Part shown: one piece after another, positions 9,327 through 19,407 of the stretch
How positions within the stretch are numbered: position 1 is the first letter of the stretch
How the letters are laid out: every line of letters starts with the position of its first letter
Assembly: GCF_003347495.1 (NCBI RefSeq)
Contig: NZ_QCXY01000001.1
Location: forward strand, 248,001-312,000
DNA from: Pleomorphovibrio marinus
GTDB taxonomy: Bacteria > Bacteroidota > Bacteroidia > Cytophagales > Cyclobacteriaceae
Length of the DNA: 64,000 nucleotides
Reading direction: 5' to 3'
The notes under the pieces: model-generated
Told to the model about the DNA's origin: nothing
Seen by the model: only the letters and a program-made list of their open reading frames with translations
Databases searched by the model: none
Position numbers and translations under genes: made by a program

Positions 9327-9350
9327 CGATATATATATTTGTATATATCG
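9327..9350. promoter_or_regulatory. ModE-type operator overlapping the modA -7 promoter element
   Basis: CGATATATA (9327-9335), a 6-base spacer and TATATATCG (9342-9350) form a perfect 9-bp inverted repeat. This closely resembles the classical ModE operator, which has CG-TATATA half-sites about six to eight bases apart. The sequence TATATTTG at 9334-9341, inside the palindrome, matches the Bacteroidota -7 consensus TAnnTTTG. A bound dimer would cover the promoter core. The modA ATG follows 13 bp after the palindrome. Confidence 0.85.
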
Positions 9351-9363
9351 AACTCAGGGCATC

Positions 9364-10134
9364 ATGAAGACCGAATCATTAGTAGTCTATCTTTCAATTG
9401 TTTTTTTCATGGTAGGAGGGTTTTCCAATACATTGATTGCCCAAAGAAAGTCACCAATCACCGTGGCAGCAGCGGCTGATCTCCGGTTTGCCATGGATTC
9501 CATCGTACAGATTTATCCTGAAAAGCAAAACGTACAGGTCATTTATGGTTCGTCCGGGAAGTTTTTTGAACAAATCACCAAAGGGGCACCCTTTGATATC
9601 TATTTTTCCGCAGATATGGACTATCCCAAAAAAATGGAAGAAATGGGAAAAACTGCCTCTAAAATTTATCCTTATGGTATAGGGAGACTGGTACTATGGA
9701 CAAAGCATCCCAATGACCATCCAATGCAGCTAGAAAAGCTTTCCTCTAATGAGTTCAAAAAAATAGCCATTGCCAATCCCAGGCATGCTCCATATGGGGT
9801 GAGGGCAGAAGAAAGCTTACGGCAGCATGGGGTCTATGATGCTTTAAAGTCCAAATTGGTTTTTGGGGAAAACATCTCCCAAGCCGCTCAGTTCGTCAGT
9901 AGTGGGGCAGCCGACATAGGCATTATTGCCCTGTCATTGGCGTTATCTCCGAATATGCAACGCATTAACCCTACATACACACTTATATCCGAGGAATCCC
10001 ACCGACCCCTGTTACAAGGCGCAGTGATCACACAACGAGCCGGTGCCAATATGGAGGCTAAGGCTTTTTTTGAGTTTATCCAAAATGAAAAAGTCAGGGC
10101 AATTTTGGATTATTTTGGATTTGAACAACCTTGA
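9364..10134 (+). CDS. modA: molybdate ABC transporter periplasmic binding protein
   Basis: A 256-residue molybdate-binding protein. The ATG at 9364 is chosen over an upstream in-frame start because it begins a signal peptide (FFMVGGFSNTLIAQ) and because the upstream frame runs across the operator. Diagnostic ModA segments include VAAAADLRFAMDSI, IYGSSGKFFEQI, GAPFDIYFSAD and ANPRHAPYG. The mature protein binds molybdate or tungstate in the periplasm and hands it to ModB. It has no lipobox, so it is probably soluble. Its stop overlaps the start region of modB. Expression is likely controlled through the palindrome at 9327. Confidence 0.95.
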   Translation: MKTESLVVYLSIVFFMVGGFSNTLIAQRKSPITVAAAADLRFAMDSIVQIYPEKQNVQVIYGSSGKFFEQITKGAPFDIYFSADMDYPKKMEEMGKTASKIYPYGIGRLVLWTKHPNDHPMQLEKLSSNEFKKIAIANPRHAPYGVRAEESLRQHGVYDALKSKLVFGENISQAAQFVSSGAADIGIIALSLALSPNMQRINPTYTLISEESHRPLLQGAVITQRAGANMEAKAFFEFIQNEKVRAILDYFGFEQP

Positions 10135-10814
10135 CCTACATGGACTTTACCCCATTTTGGATATCCATAAAACTTGCGGGAATCACGACATTAGTGTTGT
10201 TTTTGTTGGGGGTACCGCTGGCCTACTGGTTGGCATTCAATCCCCGCCGCTATAAGGTGCTCTTAGAGGCTGTGGTAGCATTACCGCTGGTGATTCCTCC
10301 TACCGTACTTGGTTTTTATCTGTTGGTAGCATTAAGTCCTGAAAATGGATTGGGTGCATTGTTGGATAGGTATTTTGATCTCCGGTTGGTCTTTACTTTC
10401 GAAGGGCTGGTGTTCGCTTCTGTTTTTTACAGCCTTCCATTCATGGTTCAGCCTTTACAGTCGGGATTCAGGTCGGTGCCTGAAACATTGGTGGAGGCTG
10501 CTTATTCGCTTGGGAAAAATACCTGGACCACTTTGATACATGTGATTTTGCCAAATATGACTGGATCGCTACTCACCGCAGGGATCCTAACCTTTGCCCA
10601 CACCATAGGGGAGTTTGGAGTAGTGTTGATGATAGGTGGAAATATACCGGGAGTCACCCAGGTCATTTCCATCAGTATTTATGATGAAGTGGAGGCCATG
10701 AATTACGGACTAGCCAATCACTATTCCTTGATACTCTTGGTGTTTTCTTTTCTGATTCTCTGCCTCGTATACCTATTCAACTACCGACAACGAAAAGCAA
10801 TCAGCCTGCTATGA
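10131..10814 (+). CDS. modB: molybdate ABC transporter permease
   Basis: A 227-residue inner-membrane permease with about five or six membrane segments. It carries the ABC-permease EAA loop (LVEAAYSLGKNTWTTLIHVILPN) that contacts ModC, followed by the ModB-typical stretch AHTIGEFGVVLMIGGNIPG. A TTG at 10131 overlaps the modA stop, and an ATG at 10140 is an alternative. Either gives tight coupling with modA. The C-terminus overlaps modC by 4 bases, so modABC is one operon. Confidence 0.94.
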   Translation: MTYMDFTPFWISIKLAGITTLVLFLLGVPLAYWLAFNPRRYKVLLEAVVALPLVIPPTVLGFYLLVALSPENGLGALLDRYFDLRLVFTFEGLVFASVFYSLPFMVQPLQSGFRSVPETLVEAAYSLGKNTWTTLIHVILPNMTGSLLTAGILTFAHTIGEFGVVLMIGGNIPGVTQVISISIYDEVEAMNYGLANHYSLILLVFSFLILCLVYLFNYRQRKAISLL

Positions 10815-11479
10815 TAAAACTTAATGTCATAAAAAAACTTACCGGAGCCAACGGTCCATTTGAGCTGAACGTAGAGACGGTGGTCAGGAAAGGGGAGTTG
10901 CTCACCCTATACGGCCCCTCCGGCGCAGGAAAAACCAGTATCCACCGTATGCTGGCTGGGCTATTGCGACCAGACGGAGGTTTGATAGAAGTGAATGGAC
11001 AAACATGGTACAGCAGCAACGATAGGATCAACCTAAAAACCAGATTTAGGTCCATTGGGATGGTCTTCCAAGAATATTCCCTTTTTCCGAACATGAGTGT
11101 GAGGGGTAACCTGGCTTTTGCGCTGCCTAAGGGAGAAAAGGAAGAATGGATAGATGAAATGTTGGAAATGGTGGGACTCAGCTCCTTGCGCCATGAAAAA
11201 CCCACCTATCTGTCCGGAGGGCAAAAACAACGTGTGGCCTTGGCCAGAGCACTGGTTAGAAAGCCTCAACTGCTACTCTTGGATGAACCTCTTTCTGCCT
11301 TGGACACCACCATGCGCAACAAGTTGCAAGATGACATCTTTGCACTCCATAAGCGACTTAATCTCACCACAGTACTTATATCCCACGATTACCACGAAGT
11401 CAAAACGATGTCCGACAGAGTGCTAGTCATCGAAGAAGGTCGGTTAATAAAAGAGGGCATTCCGGAGGATATTTTTTAG
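10811..11479 (+). CDS. modC: molybdate ABC transporter ATPase, short form
   Basis: A 222-residue ATPase. Walker A is GPSGAGKTS (35-43), the Q loop is at Gln86 (MVFQEYS), the signature LSGGQ is at 133-137, Walker B LLLLDEP is at 153-159 and the H loop is at His191. All catalytic elements are intact. Typical ModC proteins are about 350 residues and carry a C-terminal Mop/TOBE regulatory domain. This one stops just after the nucleotide-binding domain (GIPEDIF), and no continuing frame is seen downstream, so the domain is truly missing rather than frameshifted off. The start overlaps modB by 4 bases. Confidence 0.92.
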   Translation: MIKLNVIKKLTGANGPFELNVETVVRKGELLTLYGPSGAGKTSIHRMLAGLLRPDGGLIEVNGQTWYSSNDRINLKTRFRSIGMVFQEYSLFPNMSVRGNLAFALPKGEKEEWIDEMLEMVGLSSLRHEKPTYLSGGQKQRVALARALVRKPQLLLLDEPLSALDTTMRNKLQDDIFALHKRLNLTTVLISHDYHEVKTMSDRVLVIEEGRLIKEGIPEDIF

Positions 11480-11575
11480 TACGTTTCGAATTAGCATTGA
11501 AGGAATTGGCTGGTTTTGTGGAGCTGGGCACCTCCATTTAATCAATGGATGGACTGTACCGAAAGATATATCCAT

Positions 11576-11605
11576 AAAAAAACCTGACTTATCCAGCCAG
11601 GTTTT
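11576..11605 (-). terminator. bidirectional-looking terminator after icd
   Basis: Read on the minus strand, AAAACCTG pairs with CAGGTTTT around an 11-14 base loop, with a T-run after it. It is 22 bp past the stop of the isocitrate dehydrogenase gene and also faces the end of modC. Confidence 0.75.
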
Positions 11606-11626
11606 AATTGAAGTTACATTTACTTT

Positions 11627-13921
<2,295 letters not shown>

Positions 13922-14036
13922 CTAAAATACGCAAAAAAATAGGTTTTCAAAGACCCAACAGTGGAATAGCCCCGTCAATATATATTCAATAAAAGAGGGG
14001 AAACTGCGTTTGAAAAATAAATTACGTTAAAGAATT

Positions 14037-14576
14037 ATGCATTTCATTTTCTGGATTTTTGGCCTTTTTTTCTGTCTGGCCAACTCGCCCTCCCCACTTT
14101 CCCTCTCTTCTGAAGAAGAGCAACTTCTCGAACTTATCAATGAATACAGGATAAGCCGGGGATTAAGCCAAGTCCCCATTTCCCAGGCACTCACCAAAGT
14201 AGCACAGGCACATGCAAAAGACTTGATGTACCACTATAAACAAAGTAACCGTTGCAATATGCATTCCTGGTCTAAGGAAGGCCCCTGGACCGCCTGCTGC
14301 TACAGAGACAACCATAAAAACGCCGAGTGCATGTGGGACAAGCCTAAGGAAATAGCCGGCTACGAGAGTCCGGGATATGAAATAGCCTATTGGCATTCCA
14401 ATGCCGCCACCGCGGGGCAAGCACTGGAGGTTTGGAAAAAAAGCCCGGGGCATCATGCAGTGCTTGCCAATTTGGGCACTTTTAAAGATGCCAACTGGCA
14501 GGCAATGGGAATTGGGATTTATAAGGAATATGCAGTGGTGTGGTTTGGGGAGTTGCCGGATGAAATTGAGCAATAA
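14037..14576 (+). CDS. exported CAP/SCP-domain protein
   Basis: A 179-residue secreted protein of the CAP superfamily (cysteine-rich secretory, SCP-like). A hydrophobic signal (FWIFGLFFCLANSPSP) is followed by the CAP core: LLELINEYRISRGL, a helix with AQAHAKDL, then HSWSKEGPW, EIAYWHSN and a last block GHHAVLANLGTF with AMGIGIYKEYAVVWFGE. The conserved His and Glu residues of the CAP cavity are present. Four cysteines in the centre (NRCNMHS, ACCYRD, AECMW) could make disulphides after export. Bacterial members have no agreed function. A GTGAT repeat block begins 12 bp after the stop. Confidence 0.88.
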   Translation: MHFIFWIFGLFFCLANSPSPLSLSSEEEQLLELINEYRISRGLSQVPISQALTKVAQAHAKDLMYHYKQSNRCNMHSWSKEGPWTACCYRDNHKNAECMWDKPKEIAGYESPGYEIAYWHSNAATAGQALEVWKKSPGHHAVLANLGTFKDANWQAMGIGIYKEYAVVWFGELPDEIEQ

Positions 14577-14588
14577 GCCTGGGACATC

Positions 14589-14678
14589 GGTGATCGGTGA
14601 TTTGGTGATCGGTGATATGAAATATATTGGTCTGTCTTACCCCCATCACTAGATCACTTCATCACCCCATCATCACAT
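14589..14678. repeat. GTGAT repeats followed by inverted ATCAC repeats
   Basis: 14589-14616 contains four copies of GGTGAT. 14644-14678 contains five copies of ATCAC or ATCAT spaced 7-8 bp apart, the complement of the first block. Together they could fold into an imperfect stem just downstream of the CAP gene and the four-helix-bundle gene. Confidence 0.7.
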
Positions 14679-14683
14679 CCCCT

Positions 14684-15043
14684 TTATCCTTGCAATTTCT
14701 TTTTATATGCGGCCATTACTTTAAGAATTTCTTCAGCTTCCCTGTACATTGGCTCTAGGTCTTCCTTTTGGATAAAACCTGCATCCGTCATCATCTCCAT
14801 CCAGAAGAGGGTCTCGTCGGATTCCTCCACCACTATGCATAGCTTGGCAAAACGTTCCCTTTCTGATCTAGCCCTGCAAACCGCCCTAAAGTTTGCTGCC
14901 ACGGAGGTGGACGACCTGATCACCTGCTTCCTCACCACCCCCAAAGCATCGCTATAGGGCAACCCTTCTACCGCTTTTATAACTGCTAAAGCCAGCTTTT
15001 TTGTTCTATTCCTGAAAATCTCATTAAACTCTACTTGTTTCAT
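14684..15043 (-). CDS. four-helix-bundle protein (S23/TIGR02436-like)
   Basis: A 119-residue protein from the ATG ending at 15043 (MKQVEFNEIF). A longer in-frame start at 15073 is less likely. The family is recognised by NRTKKLALAVIKAVEGLP, VRKQVIRSSTSVAANFRA, and a helix with ERFAKLCIVVEESDETLFWMEMM. These make an up-down four-helix bundle seen in proteins encoded within 23S rRNA insertions, and in Avd, the helper of diversity-generating retroelements. Here there is no rRNA, reverse transcriptase or variable repeat nearby, so it belongs to the large stand-alone group of unknown role. GTGAT/ATCAC repeats flank it on both sides. Confidence 0.88.
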   Translation of the reverse strand: MKQVEFNEIFRNRTKKLALAVIKAVEGLPYSDALGVVRKQVIRSSTSVAANFRAVCRARSERERFAKLCIVVEESDETLFWMEMMTDAGFIQKEDLEPMYREAEEILKVMAAYKKKLQG

Positions 15044-15075
15044 AAAAAACTCAATTACGTTTGCACACCCCAAAG

Positions 15076-15104
15076 ATCATCCCATCACAGATCACTACAT
15101 CACC
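15076..15104. repeat. ATCAC repeats upstream of the four-helix-bundle gene
   Basis: Four ATCAT/ATCAC motifs spaced 6-9 bp lie just before the gene's start. Their complement resembles the GGTGAT block at 14589-14616 on the other side, so the gene is bracketed by imperfect inverted repeats. Confidence 0.6.
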
Positions 15105-15226
15105 GAGCCAAAGTGAGTCGCCTGTGCAACTCTAAATTTCACAATGTTTAAAAATTAAATATTTTTTAGCAACTTTCGGGAAATTTTCATCAGATCTTTT
15201 TTTTATCCAATTGAAGCACTGTCAGC

Positions 15227-15790
15227 ATGGAAAGCCTGGCTCACCAACAATCGATTTTAACGCAATTTGACAGGGAAATTACGCGTCTAAAACGGGGGCA
15301 TGGACGGGTGCTTTCTATTTGGGCATTGATCAACTTGGTGGTAGGAATTGGGGTATGCATTTATCTGGGGGGATATACAGAAGGTGGCACCCATTTTTAT
15401 TTTTGGTCCATGAATGCCAGTTGGGGCTTGGTCAACCAACTGGTGGGCCTCTATATGATCTACCACCATAATCACAAACTCATAAACCCCCTTACCCTGT
15501 TGCAGCAGATGGACTATCAAAGACATGCAGAAAAGATGATTTTCTTGAATATAGGGTTGGACTTGTTTTTTATGGGCATTGGGGCTGCTATGTTTATGTA
15601 TGGGCATACGGCTTTCCCCTTATATCCTGAGTTGTGGCTGGGTTTTGGGGTATCGGTGGTCATCCAGGGAGGTTTTTTAATTTGCCTGGATATGGTGTAT
15701 TACCGGGGACACAGGGTAAACCTCCGGAAAACCCACCCTATTTGGAAAAAAATCTTGGACGGTATGCTCATAGCTACAGACCAATCGTAA
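15227..15790 (+). CDS. four-segment membrane protein, DUF6992-like
   Basis: A 187-residue integral membrane protein with about four membrane segments: residues 28-46 (WALINLVVGIGVCIYLGG), 58-78, 104-126 (LNIGLDLFFMGIGAAMFMYG) and 136-158. A short amphipathic N-terminus and a basic C-terminus suggest both ends are in the cytoplasm. It looks like the uncharacterised DUF6992 group common in Cytophagales. No enzymatic motif is visible. It has its own upstream region and is followed by a convergent lipoprotein gene. Confidence 0.7.
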   Translation: MESLAHQQSILTQFDREITRLKRGHGRVLSIWALINLVVGIGVCIYLGGYTEGGTHFYFWSMNASWGLVNQLVGLYMIYHHNHKLINPLTLLQQMDYQRHAEKMIFLNIGLDLFFMGIGAAMFMYGHTAFPLYPELWLGFGVSVVIQGGFLICLDMVYYRGHRVNLRKTHPIWKKILDGMLIATDQS

Positions 15791-15830
15791 TAAATACTAT
15801 TTGATGCATTTTTAATTATCCTCAGTTGTC

Positions 15831-15970
15831 ACACCTGCCAGACGGTTGGCAAACCGTCCGGAAGGTAGCTTGCCCTGTAACTATAGCCGGGCACCACTCC
15901 ATGTGTCACCTGCCACATGCCTGACTGCCATGCCTGCGGCAAGTAAACCGTTAGGCAGGCTCGATGATAA
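15831..15970 (-). repeat. diverged, palindrome-rich member of the repeat family
   Basis: On the minus strand it begins ATCATCGAGCCTGCC, close to the ATGAAATCGAGCCTGCC start of the family. It contains GACGGTT/AACCGTC and GCCTGC/GCAGGC inverted pairs. The rest is not recognisable, so assignment is tentative. It separates two convergent genes. Confidence 0.45.
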
Positions 15971-15994
15971 ATTTGAATGAATGAGTTTACTAAC

Positions 15995-16783
15995 CTACTC
16001 CCCTTCACCAATATAAAAATACTCCGATCTACTGGCCTGCTGAAAGCCAAAGTTCGGGTCGAATTTCTTTTCCTTGACTAACCTCTGCTCTTCATCGTAA
16101 TAAAACCTATAGGCATCCTGGGTGCCCAATTCATTGCTACCCCTTTCCCCTGCCAGCTTGGCCACGAGGAGCTCTTCATTGTACCTATACCTCAAGTATT
16201 CTAGCTTGTGATCCTCATTTCCCCTAACTGCCCTCCACCTGGCTGTAATACGGTCAGATTCGTCGTACTCAAAGACCTCCAACTCAGCCCCGTTCTCGAA
16301 GGGATATTCTATTTCTATCAGACGGCCATCTTGGTCATAATTATATTGGGCGACCAAGCTTTTTTCCTGATGGGCATTAGTTGTGAACATTCTGTCCAAT
16401 TGCCCCTCGGAGTTGTATTCATATTCCCTGGTAAATTCCCAGTTGGTGCTGCCGGTGGAATAGGAATAATAATGTGAGGTTTTGATTTTTTTATCCTCGA
16501 AATAGTTCAGTCCAATACCAGTGGTGTCCTTCTCATTGTTTTTGAGAACATGGTAAGTGATTTCCTCATTTTCTAGATAAAAAATCTCCCTAATAGCTTG
16601 AACATTATCTGTACTTCCCCCATAGGTGACCACTCTATGCAACTCACCAGTTGGCCACTCCAGGGGCATTGAAAAAACTTCCTGTAGTTTGTCCTCCGGT
16701 AAAAGGTTCAATCGCTCCTCATCATCGGTAAGGTTGCACGCCGGGCAAAGGAGAAGGAGAAAATAAAACAGTCTTTGACGCAT
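15995..16783 (-). CDS. lipoprotein with RHS/YD-like strands
   Basis: A 262-residue protein with a lipoprotein signal peptide (FYFLLLLCPAC), acylated at the Cys in PAC-N. The mature part contains repeated strands of the type EYNSEGQLDRMF, NYDQDGRLIEIEY, EYDESDRITARW and YYDEEQRLVKEK. These match the YD/RHS repeat pattern common in Bacteroidota surface lipoproteins. There is no toxin tip or core cage, so it is not an RHS toxin. It is probably anchored in the outer membrane. No neighbour suggests a role. Confidence 0.78.
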   Translation of the reverse strand: MRQRLFYFLLLLCPACNLTDDEERLNLLPEDKLQEVFSMPLEWPTGELHRVVTYGGSTDNVQAIREIFYLENEEITYHVLKNNEKDTTGIGLNYFEDKKIKTSHYYSYSTGSTNWEFTREYEYNSEGQLDRMFTTNAHQEKSLVAQYNYDQDGRLIEIEYPFENGAELEVFEYDESDRITARWRAVRGNEDHKLEYLRYRYNEELLVAKLAGERGSNELGTQDAYRFYYDEEQRLVKEKKFDPNFGFQQASRSEYFYIGEGE

Positions 16784-17187
16784 AGTTGAACCGTAGAAAT
16801 GGCAATGGACATCCGTTGTTGATACGGGATTTAATGGTCTGGTGACCTTAATCTTATACTATAAGGACGGCACCAAAATAGGAAAAGTTTTCTTTTTGAC
16901 GGATAGAAAGGCAAGTGCCGTTAGGCACGGCCGATTTGCCCGGCACATGGATTAGGGTCGGAAACATTCCGGGGGACATGACACAACATCGAAGGATGGC
17001 CATTCCAGGCGGATTGAATCATCTCCGGCAAAAATCAGACGTCCCTATGGGACTGAAAAAAACCACATTTCATAATATACTGCATCATTCGTGCCTATCG
17101 ACACTGTCGGGGTTTAGTGGCCAAGCTCCCATTTACACATTTCACAATTCTTAACTCCTATTAATATTTTTTAAAAGCAAAGCTTAT
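16784..17187. other. intergenic stretch without a convincing gene
   Basis: A 79-codon frame at 16915-17154 is open, but its composition is not protein-like. The stretch is rich in short palindromes, for example GTCCC-TAT-GGGAC at 17041-17053 and several CCGG-type pairs. It may be another kind of repetitive non-coding sequence. Confidence 0.5.
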
Positions 17188-17355
17188 CTCAAATTATTTA
17201 GTTTTACCCTCATTATTGGCTTTAATAGTTGGTATAACCTAAGAATCAAAGAAATGTGGGTAATAATAATTCAGCGTGAAAAAAATGTGGCTGCCAGTTA
17301 CCAAAGAGGATGGGACAAAGCCCTCAAAACATTGGAGGAAGAAAAGGCATCCTAA
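17188..17355 (+). pseudogene. possible relic of a SRPBCC (AHSA1-like) protein C-terminus
   Basis: An open frame without a start ends ASYQRGWDKALKTLEEEK and a stop. The pattern GWDKALKTLEE is typical of the last helix of SRPBCC/AHSA1 proteins, where the helix closes the ligand cavity. Nothing upstream resembles the rest of the domain, so at most it is a fragment of a lost gene. The evidence is thin. Confidence 0.2.
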
Positions 17356-17439
17356 AATGGAGCCGGAAAACAAGCTATCTTTTTTTTGAAAATAACGTAA
17401 ATAAGCATATCGGTTGCAACATCCTTGAAATCGTTAAGC

Positions 17440-17664
17440 ATGAAATCGAGCATGAAGGGAACCTCACAAGAAGGGATGATTATCAAAGCGAGATTTCTCC
17501 GAAGCGAGTCCCCCGAAACAAGTTCGGGGCAGGCAGGGGCAGGCTATAAGACCGCTGAAAAGACAATTATAATCATATGAAATCGAGCATGACGCAAGCG
17601 ACGCACGGAGGGATGATTATCATGGCGAGATTCCATGTGGCCATTGAAAAGAAAATATAAACAC
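17440..17664 (+). repeat. tandem array of two ATGAAATCGAGC repeat units ending at a gene start
   Basis: Unit 1 (17440-17576, 137 bp) begins ATGAAATCGAGC, carries a CCGAA/TTCGGGG-rich palindromic insert and ends AATTATAATCAT. Unit 2 (17577-17664, 88 bp) begins ATGAAATCGAGC and ends AAATATAAACAC. The next bases are the ATGAAA of the gene at 17665. Unit 1 is open for 46 codons, and its TGA overlaps the ATG of unit 2. Unit 2 is open for 27 codons. Confidence 0.85.
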
Positions 17665-18306
17665 ATGAAATGGAAACCTGTAGTTCTTTCCTTACTCTTA
17701 TTTTTCCTTATTGGTTCAACCCATTCCCAACATTTATCCCAAACAATTTTTGAACTTTCGGGCCTCTATGGTGGAATTTCCACCATAGATATCAGCGTTG
17801 ACAATGTCATTCTTACAATGGATGGCCGCGGGAAAATTATTTCTTTTGATGTATTGGAGGGAGGAGAGTATGACTACTTCTTTAACGATGTTTTTGGGAA
17901 CAGAAACGGCAAAATCAAATCTATAGGGGGAGTGGAAATCGATTATTTTACTAATGATATTTTCGGAAATAGAACTGGAAAATTAATGTCAATTGGTGAT
18001 TTGAAAATAGATTATTGGACGAACGATATCATGGGGGACCGAGAAGGGAAGCTGAAATCCATTGGCGATGTTGGGATTGATTACTGGACCAATGATATCA
18101 TCGGAAATCGGGACGGAAAATTAAAATCTATTGGGGATATCAAAATCGATTATTTCACTAACGACATCTTTAACATAAGAGAGGGAAAAGTCAAATCAAT
18201 TGGTGATATTACCATTTCTTACTGGACGAATGATCTCAATGGCCGTAATGGTCTTATTAGGTCAATAGAAGGTCATTCACCTGAGGTTTTTGTGACCATA
18301 CAATGA
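17665..18306 (+). CDS. secreted protein of six 23-residue tandem repeats
   Basis: A 213-residue protein. The ATG at 17665 is chosen because a signal peptide begins there (MKWKPVVLSLLLFFLIG, cleaved near THSQ). A longer frame runs back into the repeat array. After an N-terminal segment of about 45 mature residues, six repeats begin near residues 70, 93, 116, 139, 162 and 185, exactly 23 residues apart. Each has a core IDYxTND, then a short variable loop and GKxKSIGD. The alternation of Tyr-x-Thr-Asn-Asp strands suggests a beta-solenoid or a blade-like stack outside the cell. I do not recognise a family. Its start codon sits exactly at the end of the repeat array. Confidence 0.82.
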   Translation: MKWKPVVLSLLLFFLIGSTHSQHLSQTIFELSGLYGGISTIDISVDNVILTMDGRGKIISFDVLEGGEYDYFFNDVFGNRNGKIKSIGGVEIDYFTNDIFGNRTGKLMSIGDLKIDYWTNDIMGDREGKLKSIGDVGIDYWTNDIIGNRDGKLKSIGDIKIDYFTNDIFNIREGKVKSIGDITISYWTNDLNGRNGLIRSIEGHSPEVFVTIQ

Positions 18307-18494
18307 AATAACGCTTATTTTCAAAACACCTTTTATCTATAAAACGCTATTAGAAGTAGTTCTGGTAGGAAGCTCATGGGCTTAAGGATACGCTAAGACC
18401 ATGGATTGAACAGTCCTAGTGTAGAAAATTGCATCTGAACCAAAAATTTACACTATATTCAAGTTTCATCGATTATCAATAAAACCCAAAACGG

Positions 18495-19385
18495 ATGAAT
18501 AGAAGAAAGTTTGTTCACAGGACAGCAATAGGAGCCCTTGGCATTGGGGCTCTGGGAAATGGTACCATTGCCAAAGCCATGTCCCCCTTACCCCAAACCG
18601 ACCGAAAAGTGGAACTAGCCATCGCCACCATTACCTGTGACGGATTTGGAGACGAGGATTTTAAATACGCCTTCGAAATCATTCCCCAGCTCCCTTTCAA
18701 AAACGTGGAGTTCAACTGTTGGTACGCAAGAAACCTCACCCCAACAGGAATACAACGCATCAAGGAACGCTCCAAGCGCCATGATCTCACTCCAATATGC
18801 GTACAGGGCACCTCCTTCGGTGCGGAAGGGAATATCATCAAGGACGTGACCCATAAACTGTGGAACATGGAGGCTGCCAAACAGCTCGGCTGCCGAAGGG
18901 TGAAGTTCACTGGTGCAGGCAGGGGCAAAGAAGGAGGGTTGGATGCGGTCATTAATGTACTTAAAGAATTGAAACCCGCCGCAGAGGAGATGGATGTGCT
19001 GGTATTGGTGGAAAACCATGCCAACAACAATATCGAGTTCATAGAAGATTACGAGCGGATATTTGAGGCTGTGGACTCCACACATGTGGGGATGTGCATG
19101 GACAATGCCCATTTTGACGGATCCAGGGTGGATCTAATGGAAGTGGTGGACAAATTTCATAAGAAAATACTACATATAGACCTTAAAGACACCGAACAAA
19201 AAGGAGTACACAAGGTGGTAAACTATGGCGAAGGAGTGACCGATAATGACGCGGTGGTGGAAGCCATGCTTGAACATGGTTATGAAGGCTATCTATTAAT
19301 AGAAATGGCTCCTCCCAGAAACCGCGAAACCCTGGTGGAAGACCTGAACAGAGCCTACCATCTCTTTGAACACTATCAACTTTAA
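18495..19385 (+). CDS. Tat-exported TIM-barrel protein, sugar phosphate isomerase/epimerase family
   Basis: A 296-residue protein with a twin-arginine signal (MNRRKFVHRTAIGALGIG), so it should be exported folded to the periplasm. The rest is an AP-endonuclease-2-like TIM barrel (PF01261). Metal-ligand positions are visible in VLVENHANN (Glu), MCMDNAHFDG (Asp/His), HIDLKDTE (His/Asp) and LLIEMAP (Glu). Such proteins isomerise, epimerise or cleave sugars. Exported members are common in Bacteroidota and Planctomycetota beside heme- or dehydrogenase-type lipoproteins, as here. The next gene starts 22 bp on, so the two form an operon. The substrate is unknown. Confidence 0.87.
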   Translation: MNRRKFVHRTAIGALGIGALGNGTIAKAMSPLPQTDRKVELAIATITCDGFGDEDFKYAFEIIPQLPFKNVEFNCWYARNLTPTGIQRIKERSKRHDLTPICVQGTSFGAEGNIIKDVTHKLWNMEAAKQLGCRRVKFTGAGRGKEGGLDAVINVLKELKPAAEEMDVLVLVENHANNNIEFIEDYERIFEAVDSTHVGMCMDNAHFDGSRVDLMEVVDKFHKKILHIDLKDTEQKGVHKVVNYGEGVTDNDAVVEAMLEHGYEGYLLIEMAPPRNRETLVEDLNRAYHLFEHYQL

Positions 19386-19407
19386 ACATCCAAATACTCT
19401 CTAAAAA

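Noticed and set aside
10811-11479. modC truncated by a recent frameshift
   Set aside because: No TOBE-like sequence continues in any frame after the stop, so the short form appears stable.
14684-15043. Avd gene of a diversity-generating retroelement
   Set aside because: No reverse transcriptase or template/variable repeat pair is present. The family is larger than Avd.
15995-16783. RHS/YD-repeat toxin
   Set aside because: The protein is short, lipid-anchored and has no RHS core or toxin tip, nor an immunity gene next to it.
16915-17154. 79-codon open frame as a gene
   Set aside because: The composition is palindrome-rich and not protein-like. No start context or family pattern was seen.
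17440-17664. Tandem repeats as a CRISPR array
   Set aside because: Units are joined end to end with no unique spacers, they vary in length by inserts, and there are no cas genes nearby.
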